A stretch of DNA of 58,431 nucleotides, from positions 1 through 58,431 of the forward strand of contig SLMM01000036.1 in NCBI GenBank assembly GCA_007133565.1, written 5' to 3'. The stretch comes from Bacteroidales bacterium (GTDB taxonomy: Bacteria > Bacteroidota > Bacteroidia > Bacteroidales > PUMT01). The translations under genes and the position numbers were made by a program. Within the stretch, counting starts at the first letter, position 1. Each line of letters starts with the position of its first letter. Shown piece by piece: positions 34,818 to 44,158 of the stretch. A model generated the notes under the pieces. The model was not told where the DNA came from, did no database searches, and saw only the letters and a list, made by a program, of their open reading frames with translations.

Positions 34818-35801
34818 TTAAACAACTCCTTCCTTAAGAATGTCATGCAGGTGAATTATCCCGGCATAGTACCCGTTCCTGAGTATAAGCAATTGTGTAA
34901 TGTTATTTTTTCTCATCTTGTCGAAAGCTTCAATTGCAAGCGCATCATATTCAATCGTCCTGGGATTTTTTGTCATGATATCCCCTGCCTGCAGTGAATT
35001 TATATCGCTGTTCTTTTCGAGCATCCTTCTCAGGTCGCCATCGGTAATTATTCCTGCAAGGTTTCCATTTTCATCCATTACCGCTGTAGCGCCAAGCCTG
35101 TTTGAAGAGATCTCTACAATTGAACGTGAGATTGTGTCATTTATGCTGACCTTTGGAAATTTATTTTCGAGATAGAAATCTGACACCCTCATGTAAAGTT
35201 TCTTTCCCAATGAGCCGCCCGGATGAAATTTTGCGTAGTCCTTTTCGGTAAATCCCCTGCATTCAAGAAGGCAAACGGCCAGCGCATCGCCTGTAACAAG
35301 CTGGACCGTGGTGCTGGAGGTGGGAGCAAGGTTGTTGGGGCAGGCCTCCTTATCTACAGGGGTGATTATTGACAGGTCAGATTTCTGGGCAAGGAAGGAA
35401 TCTCTTTTTGACACAATGGCTATTATTTTATTGCCCAGGTTTTTGATAAGCGGAATCAGAAGTTTTATCTCAGGTGAATTACCGCTTTTCGAAATGCAAA
35501 GCACTATATCCTCCTCCTGGATAATTCCGAGGTCGCCGTGAATGGCATCGGCGGCATGCATGAATATTGACGGGGTACCTGTAGAATTAAGGGTTGCTAC
35601 AATTTTGGAACCGATAATGGCGCTTTTTCCGATTCCGGTCACAACCAGCCTGCCCCTGCTGGTAAGAATAAGCTCAACAGCTTTTGCAAACTCATCGTCA
35701 ATAGCTCCGGCCAGCAGGCTTATTGCCTGTGATTCATCAGTGATGACCTGCCGGGCTGTTTTTATAATATCCTCGAAAACAATTTTACCTGGTGTGTACA
35801 C
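34818..35801 (-). CDS. kdsD: arabinose-5-phosphate isomerase (KdsD/KpsF type)
   Basis: This enzyme makes D-arabinose 5-phosphate from ribulose 5-phosphate, the first committed step toward Kdo for lipopolysaccharide. The 327-residue protein has an N-terminal SIS sugar-isomerase domain (about 35-185) with VVTGIGKSAIIGSKIVATL and HAADAIHGDLG, then two CBS domains (about 205-325). The start appears to be GTG at 35801. Linkage with tatC and lptB, and divergence from recQ, is familiar in Bacteroidota. It fits an envelope-biogenesis unit with lptB. Confidence 0.93.
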   Translation of the reverse strand: MYTPGKIVFEDIIKTARQVITDESQAISLLAGAIDDEFAKAVELILTSRGRLVVTGIGKSAIIGSKIVATLNSTGTPSIFMHAADAIHGDLGIIQEEDIVLCISKSGNSPEIKLLIPLIKNLGNKIIAIVSKRDSFLAQKSDLSIITPVDKEACPNNLAPTSSTTVQLVTGDALAVCLLECRGFTEKDYAKFHPGGSLGKKLYMRVSDFYLENKFPKVSINDTISRSIVEISSNRLGATAVMDENGNLAGIITDGDLRRMLEKNSDINSLQAGDIMTKNPRTIEYDALAIEAFDKMRKNNITQLLILRNGYYAGIIHLHDILKEGVV

Positions 35802-36096
35802 GTTTCGTATTGATTTTTAATCAGGTAATGTTAAAATTATTTAACAAGCGCAACTATTTTTAAAAAAAGTTGTAAATTTAGACTGCAAAGTTATCTTTTT
35901 ATATATTTAAAAAAACACCCCGTTTATGCCGTCCAAAGGATATTCCAGTAATTTATCCTCCTGCTGTTCGTTATTTTTATGTATAAAAGCATAACATTGG
36001 TCAATAAATATTTTTTGTTAATGTAATATATTTGTATATTATCATGGTTTTGCATGATTTTTGATAGGACATCAAAATTTTTTATATTGAGTTTAG
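35802..36096. promoter_or_regulatory. divergent promoter region of kdsD and recQ
   Basis: This 295-nt AT-rich spacer holds no gene that I can see. On the minus strand a perfect TAACTTTG (35893-35886) could start the kdsD transcript near 35879, giving a leader of about 78 nt. On the plus strand a perfect TATATTTG (36027-36034) could serve recQ with a leader of about 55 nt. Neither has a convincing -33 at the usual distance. Confidence 0.45.
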
Positions 36097-38298
36097 ATGA
36101 AAATGGGAATAAATTCCGGCATATCCCTTCTTGATAGCCTGAAGACAAACTTTGGTTTTACCAGTTTTAAAGGCAACCAGGAGGATATTATCCGGAACGT
36201 GATGGAAGGGAATGATACTTTTGTGCTGATGCCAACGGGCGGAGGTAAATCTCTGTGTTACCAGTTGCCGGCTTTGCTGCTTGAAGGTACTGCAATAATT
36301 ATTTCTCCACTTATAGCCCTGATGAAGAACCAGGTTGATGCGATCAGGGCTTTCAGCGCCGACGACGGGGTGGCGCATTTTATGAACTCTTCACTTACAA
36401 AGGCTGCTATTCAGAAGGTAAAGGAGGACCTCCTTTCGGGGAAGACAAAGATGCTTTACGTTGCCCCCGAATCGCTTACCAAGGCTGACAATGTCCAGTT
36501 CCTGAGGCAGGTACGTGTTTCGTTCTATGCCATTGATGAGGCACATTGTATCTCAGAATGGGGACATGATTTCCGGCCGGAATACAGGCGCATCCGGGCA
36601 ATTATAAATGAAGTGGGTGTTGCCCCGATAATTGCACTCACCGCAACCGCTACACCAAAAGTGCAGCACGATATACAGAAGAACCTTGGAATGCTTGACG
36701 CAAAGGTGTTCAAGTCCTCTTTCAACAGGCCAAACCTTTATTATGAAATACGGCCCAAGGTACAGGCCACAAAGGAGATAATCAGGTTCATAAAGAACAA
36801 CCCCGGTAAATCCGGAATTATTTACTGTTTGAGCCGTAAAAAGGTCGAAGAGCTTGCACAGACCCTGACCATAAACGGTATCAGGGCCCTGCCCTATCAT
36901 GCAGGGATGGATTCTGCCACGCGGAGTGCCAACCAGGACAGTTTCCTTATGGAGGAGGCCGACGTGATAGTGGCTACAATTGCCTTCGGTATGGGCATCG
37001 ACAAGCCTGATGTGCGTTTTGTCATACACTATGACATACCCAAGAGCCTGGAGGGCTATTACCAGGAGACCGGCCGTGCCGGTCGTGACGGCGGCGAAGG
37101 AAAGTGTATTACCTTTTACCGCTACAAGGATATACAGAAGCTTGAAAAGTTCATGCAGAACAAACATATTGCCGAACAGGAAATAGGCAAACAGCTTCTG
37201 CTCGAAACAGTTGCCTATGCCGAGAGCGCAGTTTGCCGGCGCAGGCACCTTCTTCATTATTTTGGCGAAGAATACCACGATGAAAGCTGTGACAGTTGTG
37301 ATAACTGCAATCATCCCAAAAAGAGGTTTGAAGGGAAGGATGATATACTGACGGTCCTCCATACAATACTGGCAGTAAAGGAAAAATTCAAGGCTGAGCA
37401 TATTGCCGATATTATTACAGGAAAGAAAACCCAGGCTGTTCAGACATACGGGCATAATGATCTCGAAGTGTTTGGCAAGGGGGCGGAGAAGAATGATAAG
37501 TTCTGGCTAGCGGCAGTCCGTCAGGCAATGATCTCCAAGCTGATTGTGAAGGAAATTGAAAATTACGGACTTCTCAGGTTGAGTGCAGAAGGACACAAAT
37601 TTATTGATAAGCCGACTTCGTTCATGCTGGTCGAGGAGCAGGAATATGACTATAACGATCCCTCCGATTCGAACGGTTCAAACGGAGGCAGGACAAGCAC
37701 GGTTGACCTTGAGCTGCTTGCAGTCCTCAAGGATCTTCGCAAGAAGGTATCAAGGAAGCACAACCTGCCGCCTTTTGTTATCTTCCAGGATCCCTCCCTT
37801 GAGGATATGGCGCTTCAGTACCCGGTAAGTATCGAAGAGATGCAGAACATTGCCGGGGTTGGTACCGGGAAAGCTAAAAAGTACGGCAGGGAGTTTGCCG
37901 ATTTGATAAAGGCATACGTTGAGGAAAAGGAGATAATCCGGCCGCAGGATATGGTAGTTAAGTCGGTTGTCAACAAGTCCGGTGTAAAGGTCTCAATAAT
38001 ACAGTCTATCGACCGTAAAATGAGCCTTGATGACATTGCGGCCTCCAAGAACATGGAGATGCATGAGCTGCTTAACGAGATTGAGGCTATTGTAAATTCC
38101 GGCACCAAACTTAATCTTGACTACTATATTGACGGACTCATTGACGAAGAGAGGCAGGCCGAGGTATATGAGTATTTCAGGGAGGAGGCCGAAACCGAAT
38201 CGATCGATGAGGCGCTTGCCGAGCTGGGTGAAGATGACTACTCCGAAGAGGATATCCGGCTTATGAGGATCAAGTTTATCTCCGAACACGGAAACTGA
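36097..38298 (+). CDS. recQ: ATP-dependent DNA helicase RecQ
   Basis: This is a 3'-5' DNA helicase of recombination and replication-fork repair. In its 733 residues the motif I/Walker A is MPTGGGKSLCYQLP (45-58), the DEAH box AIDEAHCISEWGHDFRPEY begins at about 145, and motif VI is YYQETGRAGRDG. A zinc-binding domain has the four-Cys pattern CRRRHLL...CDSCDNC, followed by the winged-helix RQC and one HRDC domain (about 550-620). About 100 residues follow, helical and acidic, which makes it longer than E. coli RecQ (609), as is usual in this phylum. A terminator follows the stop. Confidence 0.97.
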   Translation: MKMGINSGISLLDSLKTNFGFTSFKGNQEDIIRNVMEGNDTFVLMPTGGGKSLCYQLPALLLEGTAIIISPLIALMKNQVDAIRAFSADDGVAHFMNSSLTKAAIQKVKEDLLSGKTKMLYVAPESLTKADNVQFLRQVRVSFYAIDEAHCISEWGHDFRPEYRRIRAIINEVGVAPIIALTATATPKVQHDIQKNLGMLDAKVFKSSFNRPNLYYEIRPKVQATKEIIRFIKNNPGKSGIIYCLSRKKVEELAQTLTINGIRALPYHAGMDSATRSANQDSFLMEEADVIVATIAFGMGIDKPDVRFVIHYDIPKSLEGYYQETGRAGRDGGEGKCITFYRYKDIQKLEKFMQNKHIAEQEIGKQLLLETVAYAESAVCRRRHLLHYFGEEYHDESCDSCDNCNHPKKRFEGKDDILTVLHTILAVKEKFKAEHIADIITGKKTQAVQTYGHNDLEVFGKGAEKNDKFWLAAVRQAMISKLIVKEIENYGLLRLSAEGHKFIDKPTSFMLVEEQEYDYNDPSDSNGSNGGRTSTVDLELLAVLKDLRKKVSRKHNLPPFVIFQDPSLEDMALQYPVSIEEMQNIAGVGTGKAKKYGREFADLIKAYVEEKEIIRPQDMVVKSVVNKSGVKVSIIQSIDRKMSLDDIAASKNMEMHELLNEIEAIVNSGTKLNLDYYIDGLIDEERQAEVYEYFREEAETESIDEALAELGEDDYSEEDIRLMRIKFISEHGN

Positions 38299-38315
38299 CA
38301 TTGCCGGCAGTTTTC

Positions 38316-38347
38316 TGCATGAAACAAATTCATGCATCCCCTTTTTT
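38316..38347 (+). terminator. intrinsic terminator after recQ
   Basis: The perfect 8-bp stem TGCATGAA / TTCATGCA closes on ACAAA and is followed by TCCCC and six T, 17 nt after the recQ stop. Confidence 0.7.
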
Positions 38348-38453
38348 GATAATATTCCGGGAATTTAGCCTTAATCCAATTTTCTTGTAATATTTTTGAC
38401 TGTTGTTCTGTCAGCAATCGGCTAATGGATTTAATAGTTGAAAAATAAATTGT

Positions 38454-39341
38454 ATGGAAAAAATTCTTGAGATCAGAGGTTTGACCAGGCATTACGGCAG
38501 GATCAGGGCTGTACACAACCTTGATATGGATGTTGGCCGTGGACAGGTTTACGGGATACTTGGGCCAAACGGCAGCGGCAAGACCACTACCTTGTCGGTT
38601 ATAATGGGTGTGGTACATCAGCAGCAGGGGAGTTATTCATGGTTCGGCAATGCCAGGGGCTCCGGCTGGAAAAGAAGGGTTGGCAGCCTTATTGAAGTGC
38701 CCAACTTTTATCCCTACCTCAGCCTTGTGCAGAACCTCATGATCGCCGCGCGTATAAAGGAGGTGCCTGACAATGACATTGACAGGGTACTCGAAGTTGC
38801 CGGCCTGACTGAACGCAGGAACTACCCTTACCGAACATTGTCGCTTGGCATGAAGCAGCGGCTGGCTATGGCTTCAGTTCTGCTTGGAGATCCCGAGGTT
38901 ATGGTGCTGGATGAGCCGACAAACGGACTGGATCCGGAGGGAATAGCCGAAGTCAGGGGAATCATATCCGGCGAGGCGGAAAAGGGGAAAACGGTTATCC
39001 TTGCCAGCCATATCCTTGGCGAGGTTGAGAAAGTTTGTTCACATGTGGCAGTTCTTAAGGGGGGTGAGCTCATCGCATCAGGGCGGGTGGAGGAACTTCT
39101 TGGCACCGACAGGATGTTCAGGTTGTCTGCTCCTGATACCGGCCTGCTCGGCGAGTTGCTTGTACGTGCCGGTATGGTTAAAACTCTCGAGAACAAGGGT
39201 GGGGAGATCCTGGTAACTTGCGGGGCCTCGATATCGGCGGCCGATATTAACAGGTTTGCATTTGACAATGATATTGTGCTTACAGGGCTGGTGCCTGTCA
39301 GGAAAAGCCTCGAATCACATTTTCTTGAGCTTGTCAGGTAA
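38454..39341 (+). CDS. ABC transporter ATP-binding protein (ABC-2 exporter type)
   Basis: This 295-residue ATPase has Walker A GPNGSGKTT (about 42-50), the signature LSLGMKQRLAMA, Walker B VMVLDEPTNGLDPEG and the H-loop ASHILGEVE. The roughly 80-residue C-terminal extension after the ATPase core is typical of DrrA/CcmA-like exporters of the ABC-2 family. It is followed, after a short tandem repeat, by its membrane partner. A TATTTTTG at 38391-38398 may be a -7 element. Substrate unknown. Confidence 0.92.
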   Translation: MEKILEIRGLTRHYGRIRAVHNLDMDVGRGQVYGILGPNGSGKTTTLSVIMGVVHQQQGSYSWFGNARGSGWKRRVGSLIEVPNFYPYLSLVQNLMIAARIKEVPDNDIDRVLEVAGLTERRNYPYRTLSLGMKQRLAMASVLLGDPEVMVLDEPTNGLDPEGIAEVRGIISGEAEKGKTVILASHILGEVEKVCSHVAVLKGGELIASGRVEELLGTDRMFRLSAPDTGLLGELLVRAGMVKTLENKGGEILVTCGASISAADINRFAFDNDIVLTGLVPVRKSLESHFLELVR

Positions 39342-39350
39342 TTCTATCAA

Positions 39351-39407
39351 TAGCTGGAACAAATACATTTAATACCTGGAACAAATACATTTAATACCTG
39401 GAACAAA
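39351..39407 (+). repeat. 22-bp tandem repeat directly before the ABC permease start
   Basis: Units at 39351-39372 and 39373-39394 (TA[G/C]CTGGAACAAATACATTT then AA) are followed by a 13-nt partial unit at 39395-39407 that ends right at the ATG. The repeat fills nearly the whole 66-nt spacer between the ATPase and permease genes. Confidence 0.9.
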
Positions 39408-40235
39408 ATGCGCAAACTGATAAATATTGAATTCGTTAAACTGATTAACTATACCTCCTTCAAGGTTATTCTCCTTCTTCACCTTGCTTTTTTTTCGCTG
39501 GTGGTCTTTGTCTCTTCACAGATCGATATCACTGTGCCGGGTTTTGACACAACCAACCTGTTCAGGTTTCCCCATGTCTGGAGCTATTTTGCATGGATAG
39601 CAAGCTGGTTCAACCTTCTGCTTGCAATTCTTGTAATCATGGTTGCAGGGAATGAGTTTTCCTATCGCACCTTCAGGCAGCATGTCATTGACGGGCTTTC
39701 AAGGACAGAGCTGCTTGGCGGCAAGCTCCTTGTTATTTTTATGATCTCAGTTTATGCATTTCTTCTTGTGCTGGTTAGCGGACTTATCTATGGTGCGGTA
39801 TATACATCGTCACCATCAATGGCCGATCTGATCTCCGGCATGCATATCCTCTTTGTCTATTTTCTGCAAACGATTGCCTTCATGGTTATCGGCCTGCTGC
39901 TTGTTATGCTGTTGCGAAGCAATGCACTGTCAATAATCATATTCATACTTTTAAGGTTTCCGGTAGAACCGGTAATCAGAAGCTTCTTCCCACGCGATGT
40001 ACGCCCCTTCTTCCCGATGAAGTCTGTCGGTTCGCTTACTCCCGTTCCCGAGTTCCTGAGTATTTCATCGGAGGCTTCCTTTGAAACGGCTGATGGGGCA
40101 AATGCTCTTACATTCAGCGAAATGGGACTTGTGGCGCAGGGGCTTCCGCTGTGGGGACAGGTATTGCTGGCTGCCGGATACACCCTTCTGTTTGCAGGCA
40201 TAGCCTTGCTTCTTATCAGGAGGCGAAACCTCTGA
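39408..40235 (+). CDS. ABC-2 type transporter permease
   Basis: This 275-residue membrane protein has about six helices and the NEFSYRTFRQHVIDGLSR loop typical of ABC-2 permeases. It is the natural partner of the preceding ATPase. Its C-terminus (LLLIRRRNL) is short and basic. The intervening repeat rather than a Shine-Dalgarno sequence occupies the region before the start codon. Substrate unknown. Confidence 0.88.
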   Translation: MRKLINIEFVKLINYTSFKVILLLHLAFFSLVVFVSSQIDITVPGFDTTNLFRFPHVWSYFAWIASWFNLLLAILVIMVAGNEFSYRTFRQHVIDGLSRTELLGGKLLVIFMISVYAFLLVLVSGLIYGAVYTSSPSMADLISGMHILFVYFLQTIAFMVIGLLLVMLLRSNALSIIIFILLRFPVEPVIRSFFPRDVRPFFPMKSVGSLTPVPEFLSISSEASFETADGANALTFSEMGLVAQGLPLWGQVLLAAGYTLLFAGIALLLIRRRNL

Positions 40236-40328
40236 CACTATTCATCCTTTTCAGCCTCTGCAAAATCTGTTGGCAGCTATGAGTCAATTAGTTCGGCTAT
40301 GCTTCAGGTGATTTTTTCAAAAACTTTT

Positions 40329-40360
40329 CTTGGCAGGGTCAGCCTCTTTTTATAGTTTTG
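40329..40360 (+). promoter_or_regulatory. Bacteroidota-type promoter for the sodium/solute symporter
   Basis: CTTG at 40329-40332, a 20-nt spacer and a perfect TAGTTTTG at 40353-40360. A start about 7 nt later would lie only a few bases before the ATG at 40370, giving an almost leaderless mRNA. Confidence 0.5.
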
Positions 40361-40369
40361 TTTTTACAT

Positions 40370-41809
40370 ATGCACTGGATTGATATTATAGTCTTTGTTC
40401 TTTATATTTTCCTTGTACTGGGTATAGGTTTTTACTTCCTCTGGCGAAATCGCGATGCCGACGACTATTACGTGGGCAGCCGGAAGATGGGCAGCGTGCA
40501 TGTCGGACTATCGGTTGTTGCCACCGATGTAGGAGGCGGTTTTTCAATAGGGCTTGGGGGACTGGGCTTTATAATGGGCATGGCAGGCTCCTGGATGCTT
40601 TTTACCGGGCTCATAGGTGCATGGCTCAGTGCCGTTATACTGATACCCAAAGTACATCCGCTGGGCAGCGAAAAAAAGCTTTTTACCTTTCCGCAGATTT
40701 TTGCCCATTTCTACAGTCCCCGGGTGGCAATGATGGCAGGTATTATTTCTGCCATTGGATACCTTGGATTTACCAGCTCGCAGATACTTGCAGGGGCCAA
40801 GCTTGCCTCCTCCACCTTTATTAACCTCGATATGAATACAGCCCTTATAGTGATGGGGGTGATTGCCGTGGTTTATACAGTTGTAGGAGGTATCAAGGCT
40901 GTGATATACACTGATACATTCCAGTGGATCATTCTGATGGGGGGACTTATTCTGATTGGTATTCCCTCAGGTTATGTAGCAATAGGTGGAATGACGGCTA
41001 TAAGGGAGACACTCGGTCCTGAGTTCATGTCATTCAGGAATGTGCCGTGGCAGACCGTGGTCAACTGGGTTGTTACGATACTGCCCATATGGTTCGTGGG
41101 GATGACCCTGTATCAACGAATCTATGCGACCAGGGGGGTACGGGAGGCCAGACGGGCATGGTTCATTGCCGGGATATTTGAATGGCCCTTCATGGCGATG
41201 ATGGGTGTGATTCTCGGGCTTTTTGCAAGGGTGGCTTTTGAAAACGGCATGTTTGAATATCTCGGCTATATGGCTGGCGGTGATCTTGATCCTGAAATGG
41301 GATTGCCGCTGCTCTTGCGCACTGTTTTGCCGGTGGGCCTGATGGGCCTGATGATGTCAGCCTACTTCTCGGCTATCATGTCAACGGCTGATAGCTGCAT
41401 GATGGCTGCTTCGGGCAACCTGCTGACAGACATACTTTCAAAGTTTTTCAGGATAGAAGGTAATGAAAAACGAATGCTCAGGATCTCCCAGCTTCTGACC
41501 TTCATTATAGGCGGACTTGCCCTGTTGCTTGCAGCAGCAATGGAGAACGTGCTGGAGCTTATGCTTTACTCCTATGCATTCATGGTGTCAGGGCTGCTGG
41601 TGCCGGTTATCGGGGCCTTTTTCCTGAAAAGGCGCACTCCTCAGGCAGCTTTCTGGTCGATGCTGCTTGGCGGTGGTACCACACTGGTGCTTACAGCTAC
41701 AGGAGTGCCGCTGCCATTCGGACTTGACCCGAACATTTTCGGCATAACAATTTCGGCAGTTACTTTCTTAAGCCTTACAAGGTTTTTGCCCGGCAGGAAA
41801 AACAGTTAA
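40370..41809 (+). CDS. sodium:solute symporter (SSS) family transporter
   Basis: This protein of about 479 residues has some 13 membrane helices and the SSS-family pattern: a WRNRDADDYYVGSRKMG loop after helix 1, then SVVATDVGGGFSIGLGG (helix 2 with the unwound Na+ site) and SAYFSAIMSTADSCMMAASGN, the conserved signature in helix 9. It presumably imports a small organic solute with Na+. The ATG at 40370 is chosen over an upstream TTG at 40358, which would overlap the -7 element. No neighbouring catabolic genes point to the substrate. Confidence 0.92.
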   Translation: MHWIDIIVFVLYIFLVLGIGFYFLWRNRDADDYYVGSRKMGSVHVGLSVVATDVGGGFSIGLGGLGFIMGMAGSWMLFTGLIGAWLSAVILIPKVHPLGSEKKLFTFPQIFAHFYSPRVAMMAGIISAIGYLGFTSSQILAGAKLASSTFINLDMNTALIVMGVIAVVYTVVGGIKAVIYTDTFQWIILMGGLILIGIPSGYVAIGGMTAIRETLGPEFMSFRNVPWQTVVNWVVTILPIWFVGMTLYQRIYATRGVREARRAWFIAGIFEWPFMAMMGVILGLFARVAFENGMFEYLGYMAGGDLDPEMGLPLLLRTVLPVGLMGLMMSAYFSAIMSTADSCMMAASGNLLTDILSKFFRIEGNEKRMLRISQLLTFIIGGLALLLAAAMENVLELMLYSYAFMVSGLLVPVIGAFFLKRRTPQAAFWSMLLGGGTTLVLTATGVPLPFGLDPNIFGITISAVTFLSLTRFLPGRKNS

Positions 41810-41877
41810 CCCCCTTTCGAAACGGATGACCTTGTGCTACCAATACCTGATTTTGAACGGGGCTTACATTTGCGTAT

Positions 41878-41908
41878 TAAAAAACCACCCCGGCACCCCC
41901 GGGGTGGT
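41878..41908 (-). terminator. intrinsic terminator of the M16 peptidase genes
   Basis: A perfect 10-bp stem ACCACCCCGG / CCGGGGTGGT with a 5-nt loop is followed on the minus strand by six T and AA. It lies about 70 nt after the stop of the inactive M16 gene. No T-run follows on the plus strand, so it is not the symporter's terminator. Confidence 0.88.
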
Positions 41909-41976
41909 ATGCTGCAAATAAGTTATTTTCTGAATTCTTCAAGCTGGCCGTGAGTCCTCCTGAAGTAGCCCAACTA

Positions 41977-44055
41977 TTAATCGACTTTGAACACCTCGTC
42001 GCCCAGGCCCTGGTTGATTTCAATCGACTTCACCTCCAGGTCGAATGCCTGCGGACCGGCCTGCTGCCTCATAAGGTAAGGGAACATCAGTCCCCCGACC
42101 TCCCGGTAGTCTCTGTAATCTGTTGTCTGCGTCATCGGCCCCATCGGTGTGTCCTGGGAGATAACGGTCCTGACCTTCAGCCCGCTTTCAACATCGAAAA
42201 ATTCTGAAAGGGTAATACCCTGGGGACTGGTTATATTGACCTTGTATGCCGGACTACCCTCTACATTTTCCACACCGTCAAGTACCAGGGTGTAGCCTCT
42301 CTCTTCGTATGTAAGCTCAGGGTTCATAGTTGCCTGGGTTTTCATCTGATCAAGCATTTCACCTTCCAGTTCCATGGTTCCCTGCATACCCCTCATCATA
42401 CCGCGTTCGCCATCGAATACCTGTTCCTGCATTACGTTGCCCCCCATGCTCATGACTGACCTTATCATGTTGGGTGCCTTCTGCTGTGTTAGCATCTCGA
42501 TAACCATCCCCTGAACACTTGCACTCATCTCGATGGTTATATCACTTATGTTTTTCATCGCCGCTTCACCGCCAACGGCATTGATATAGTTCCTGACAAC
42601 GTCCGCCCCGGTAAGGCCTGTGGGTAGATCAAACTCACTCTCCTCAATTATCCGGCCGAACGCATCGTAAAATGCAACCTCGCCTGTAGCACTGAATTTT
42701 TCAAGGGTTTCGGCAACTTCACCCTTATTCCCTCCCACAATGATGTAACTGTTGCCGGGGCGCAGATATTTGGTGGCCACCTCTCTGACATCGTCTGCCG
42801 ATACTGCGGCAAGCCTTTCAAGATAAGTAGCATAATAATCGGAGGGGAGCCCGTACCTTTCAATATTGAGTGCGAAGTTCGCTATGGTACGGGGACTTTC
42901 AAGGGAGCGGGCGAAGCTGCCGTTCATGAAGTTCTTTACCAGCTCGAGGCTCTCCTCATCAACAGGCTCGTTCACCATTCTCTCCATCTCGTAGAGTATC
43001 TCAGTAACGGTGCTGTCGGTAACTGAGTTTCGGACCTCTGTCCGTGCATTGAACCTGCCTACAAGCCTGTCTGTTGAAAGGCTTGATCTTGCTCCGTAGG
43101 TATATCCCTTATCTTCTCTGAGGTTCTGCATGAGCCTTCCGCTGAACACGCCTCCTCCAAGGATATTGTTCATCACGCTGGCTTTAATGGCATCTGGGTC
43201 GCCCGGTCTGAGCTGCACAGGGTGGGTTACAGATACAACCGATTGCACTGCACCTGTACGGTCGGCCATAGCCACCTTGTTTCCTGCCGGTGGCCCTGGT
43301 GTTAGATAGGTGTGGTGTGGCACCTCTGCCTGCTGCCATCCGCCGAAATAATTCTCCATCAGGCTTTTTGCCTCTTCCAGGCGAATGTCGCCCACAATAA
43401 CCATGTACGCCACATTTGGCCTGAAATAGGTGTTGTAGTAATCCGTCAGCATGTCACGGGTGATGTTCTTCAGGGTCTCCTCTGTGGTAACTTCCCCGTA
43501 AGGGTGATCATCACCGTAAACAAGGGTGGTGGATATATTGCTCACCATTGCTCCTGCATCTGTCCTCACGGTTGCCTGGGCCGTTATTGCCTGCGATCGT
43601 TCCCTCTCCAGTTCATCTTCAGGAAATACCGGGTTCAGAAGAATATCAGACATCAGCCCGAGCAGTGTTTCGGTATGGCGTGAAAGTGAAGAGCCGAACA
43701 TACCTGTGGAAAATGTACTCAGCGAAGCGCCAATGAAATCAATCGCCTCGTCGATCTCAGGTTTTGTAAGGTTGGTTGTACCTGCCCTCATTAATGACCC
43801 TGCCATTGCTACATAGCCTTTTGCATCATTCTCCATTACCGGGTCAATATCGAGGGTAAGCTGGAAAGATACCACTGGTATCTTGTCGTTCTCAACTACT
43901 ATTACCTGCAGGCCGTTGTCCAGGCTGAACTTTTCGTATTCGCCAATCTGTATTACCGGTGCAGGGCCGGGTTCCGGGGCCCTTGTCCTGTCAATCTGTG
44001 CACTGAGTGGAATAATACAGAATGCCAGGAGCAGTATTATTGTTATTCTCTTCAT
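41977..44055 (-). CDS. inactive M16-family protein fused to a LolA/LppX-like C-terminal domain
   Basis: This 692-residue exported protein has a signal peptide (MKRITIILLLAFCIIPLSAQ). Two M16 peptidase lobes (about 40-460) follow, but the metal motif HxxEH is absent: the matching place reads GYVAMAGSLM. The substrate-side motif EDKGYTYGARSSLS is kept, as in the non-catalytic subunits of two-chain M16 peptidases. The last 200 or so residues (about 485-692) form a separate beta-rich domain resembling outer-membrane lipoprotein-carrier folds (EFFDVESGLKVRT, GGLMFPYLM). The active M16 protein is encoded upstream on the same strand, so they probably form a periplasmic heterodimer. Confidence 0.85.
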   Translation of the reverse strand: MKRITIILLLAFCIIPLSAQIDRTRAPEPGPAPVIQIGEYEKFSLDNGLQVIVVENDKIPVVSFQLTLDIDPVMENDAKGYVAMAGSLMRAGTTNLTKPEIDEAIDFIGASLSTFSTGMFGSSLSRHTETLLGLMSDILLNPVFPEDELERERSQAITAQATVRTDAGAMVSNISTTLVYGDDHPYGEVTTEETLKNITRDMLTDYYNTYFRPNVAYMVIVGDIRLEEAKSLMENYFGGWQQAEVPHHTYLTPGPPAGNKVAMADRTGAVQSVVSVTHPVQLRPGDPDAIKASVMNNILGGGVFSGRLMQNLREDKGYTYGARSSLSTDRLVGRFNARTEVRNSVTDSTVTEILYEMERMVNEPVDEESLELVKNFMNGSFARSLESPRTIANFALNIERYGLPSDYYATYLERLAAVSADDVREVATKYLRPGNSYIIVGGNKGEVAETLEKFSATGEVAFYDAFGRIIEESEFDLPTGLTGADVVRNYINAVGGEAAMKNISDITIEMSASVQGMVIEMLTQQKAPNMIRSVMSMGGNVMQEQVFDGERGMMRGMQGTMELEGEMLDQMKTQATMNPELTYEERGYTLVLDGVENVEGSPAYKVNITSPQGITLSEFFDVESGLKVRTVISQDTPMGPMTQTTDYRDYREVGGLMFPYLMRQQAGPQAFDLEVKSIEINQGLGDEVFKVD

Positions 44056-44158
44056 GAGTTAATATTTTGTTTTCGGGTTTAATATTTTATTTCTACCGGT
44101 CTGCCCGGCGCATATTGATGGATATGAAACTGTTGCGCCATGCTCGCGGTTAAACATG

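Noticed and set aside
36553..37455. 300-codon minus-strand frame inside recQ
   Set aside because: It is antisense to conserved helicase motifs, so it is a by-product of codon bias.
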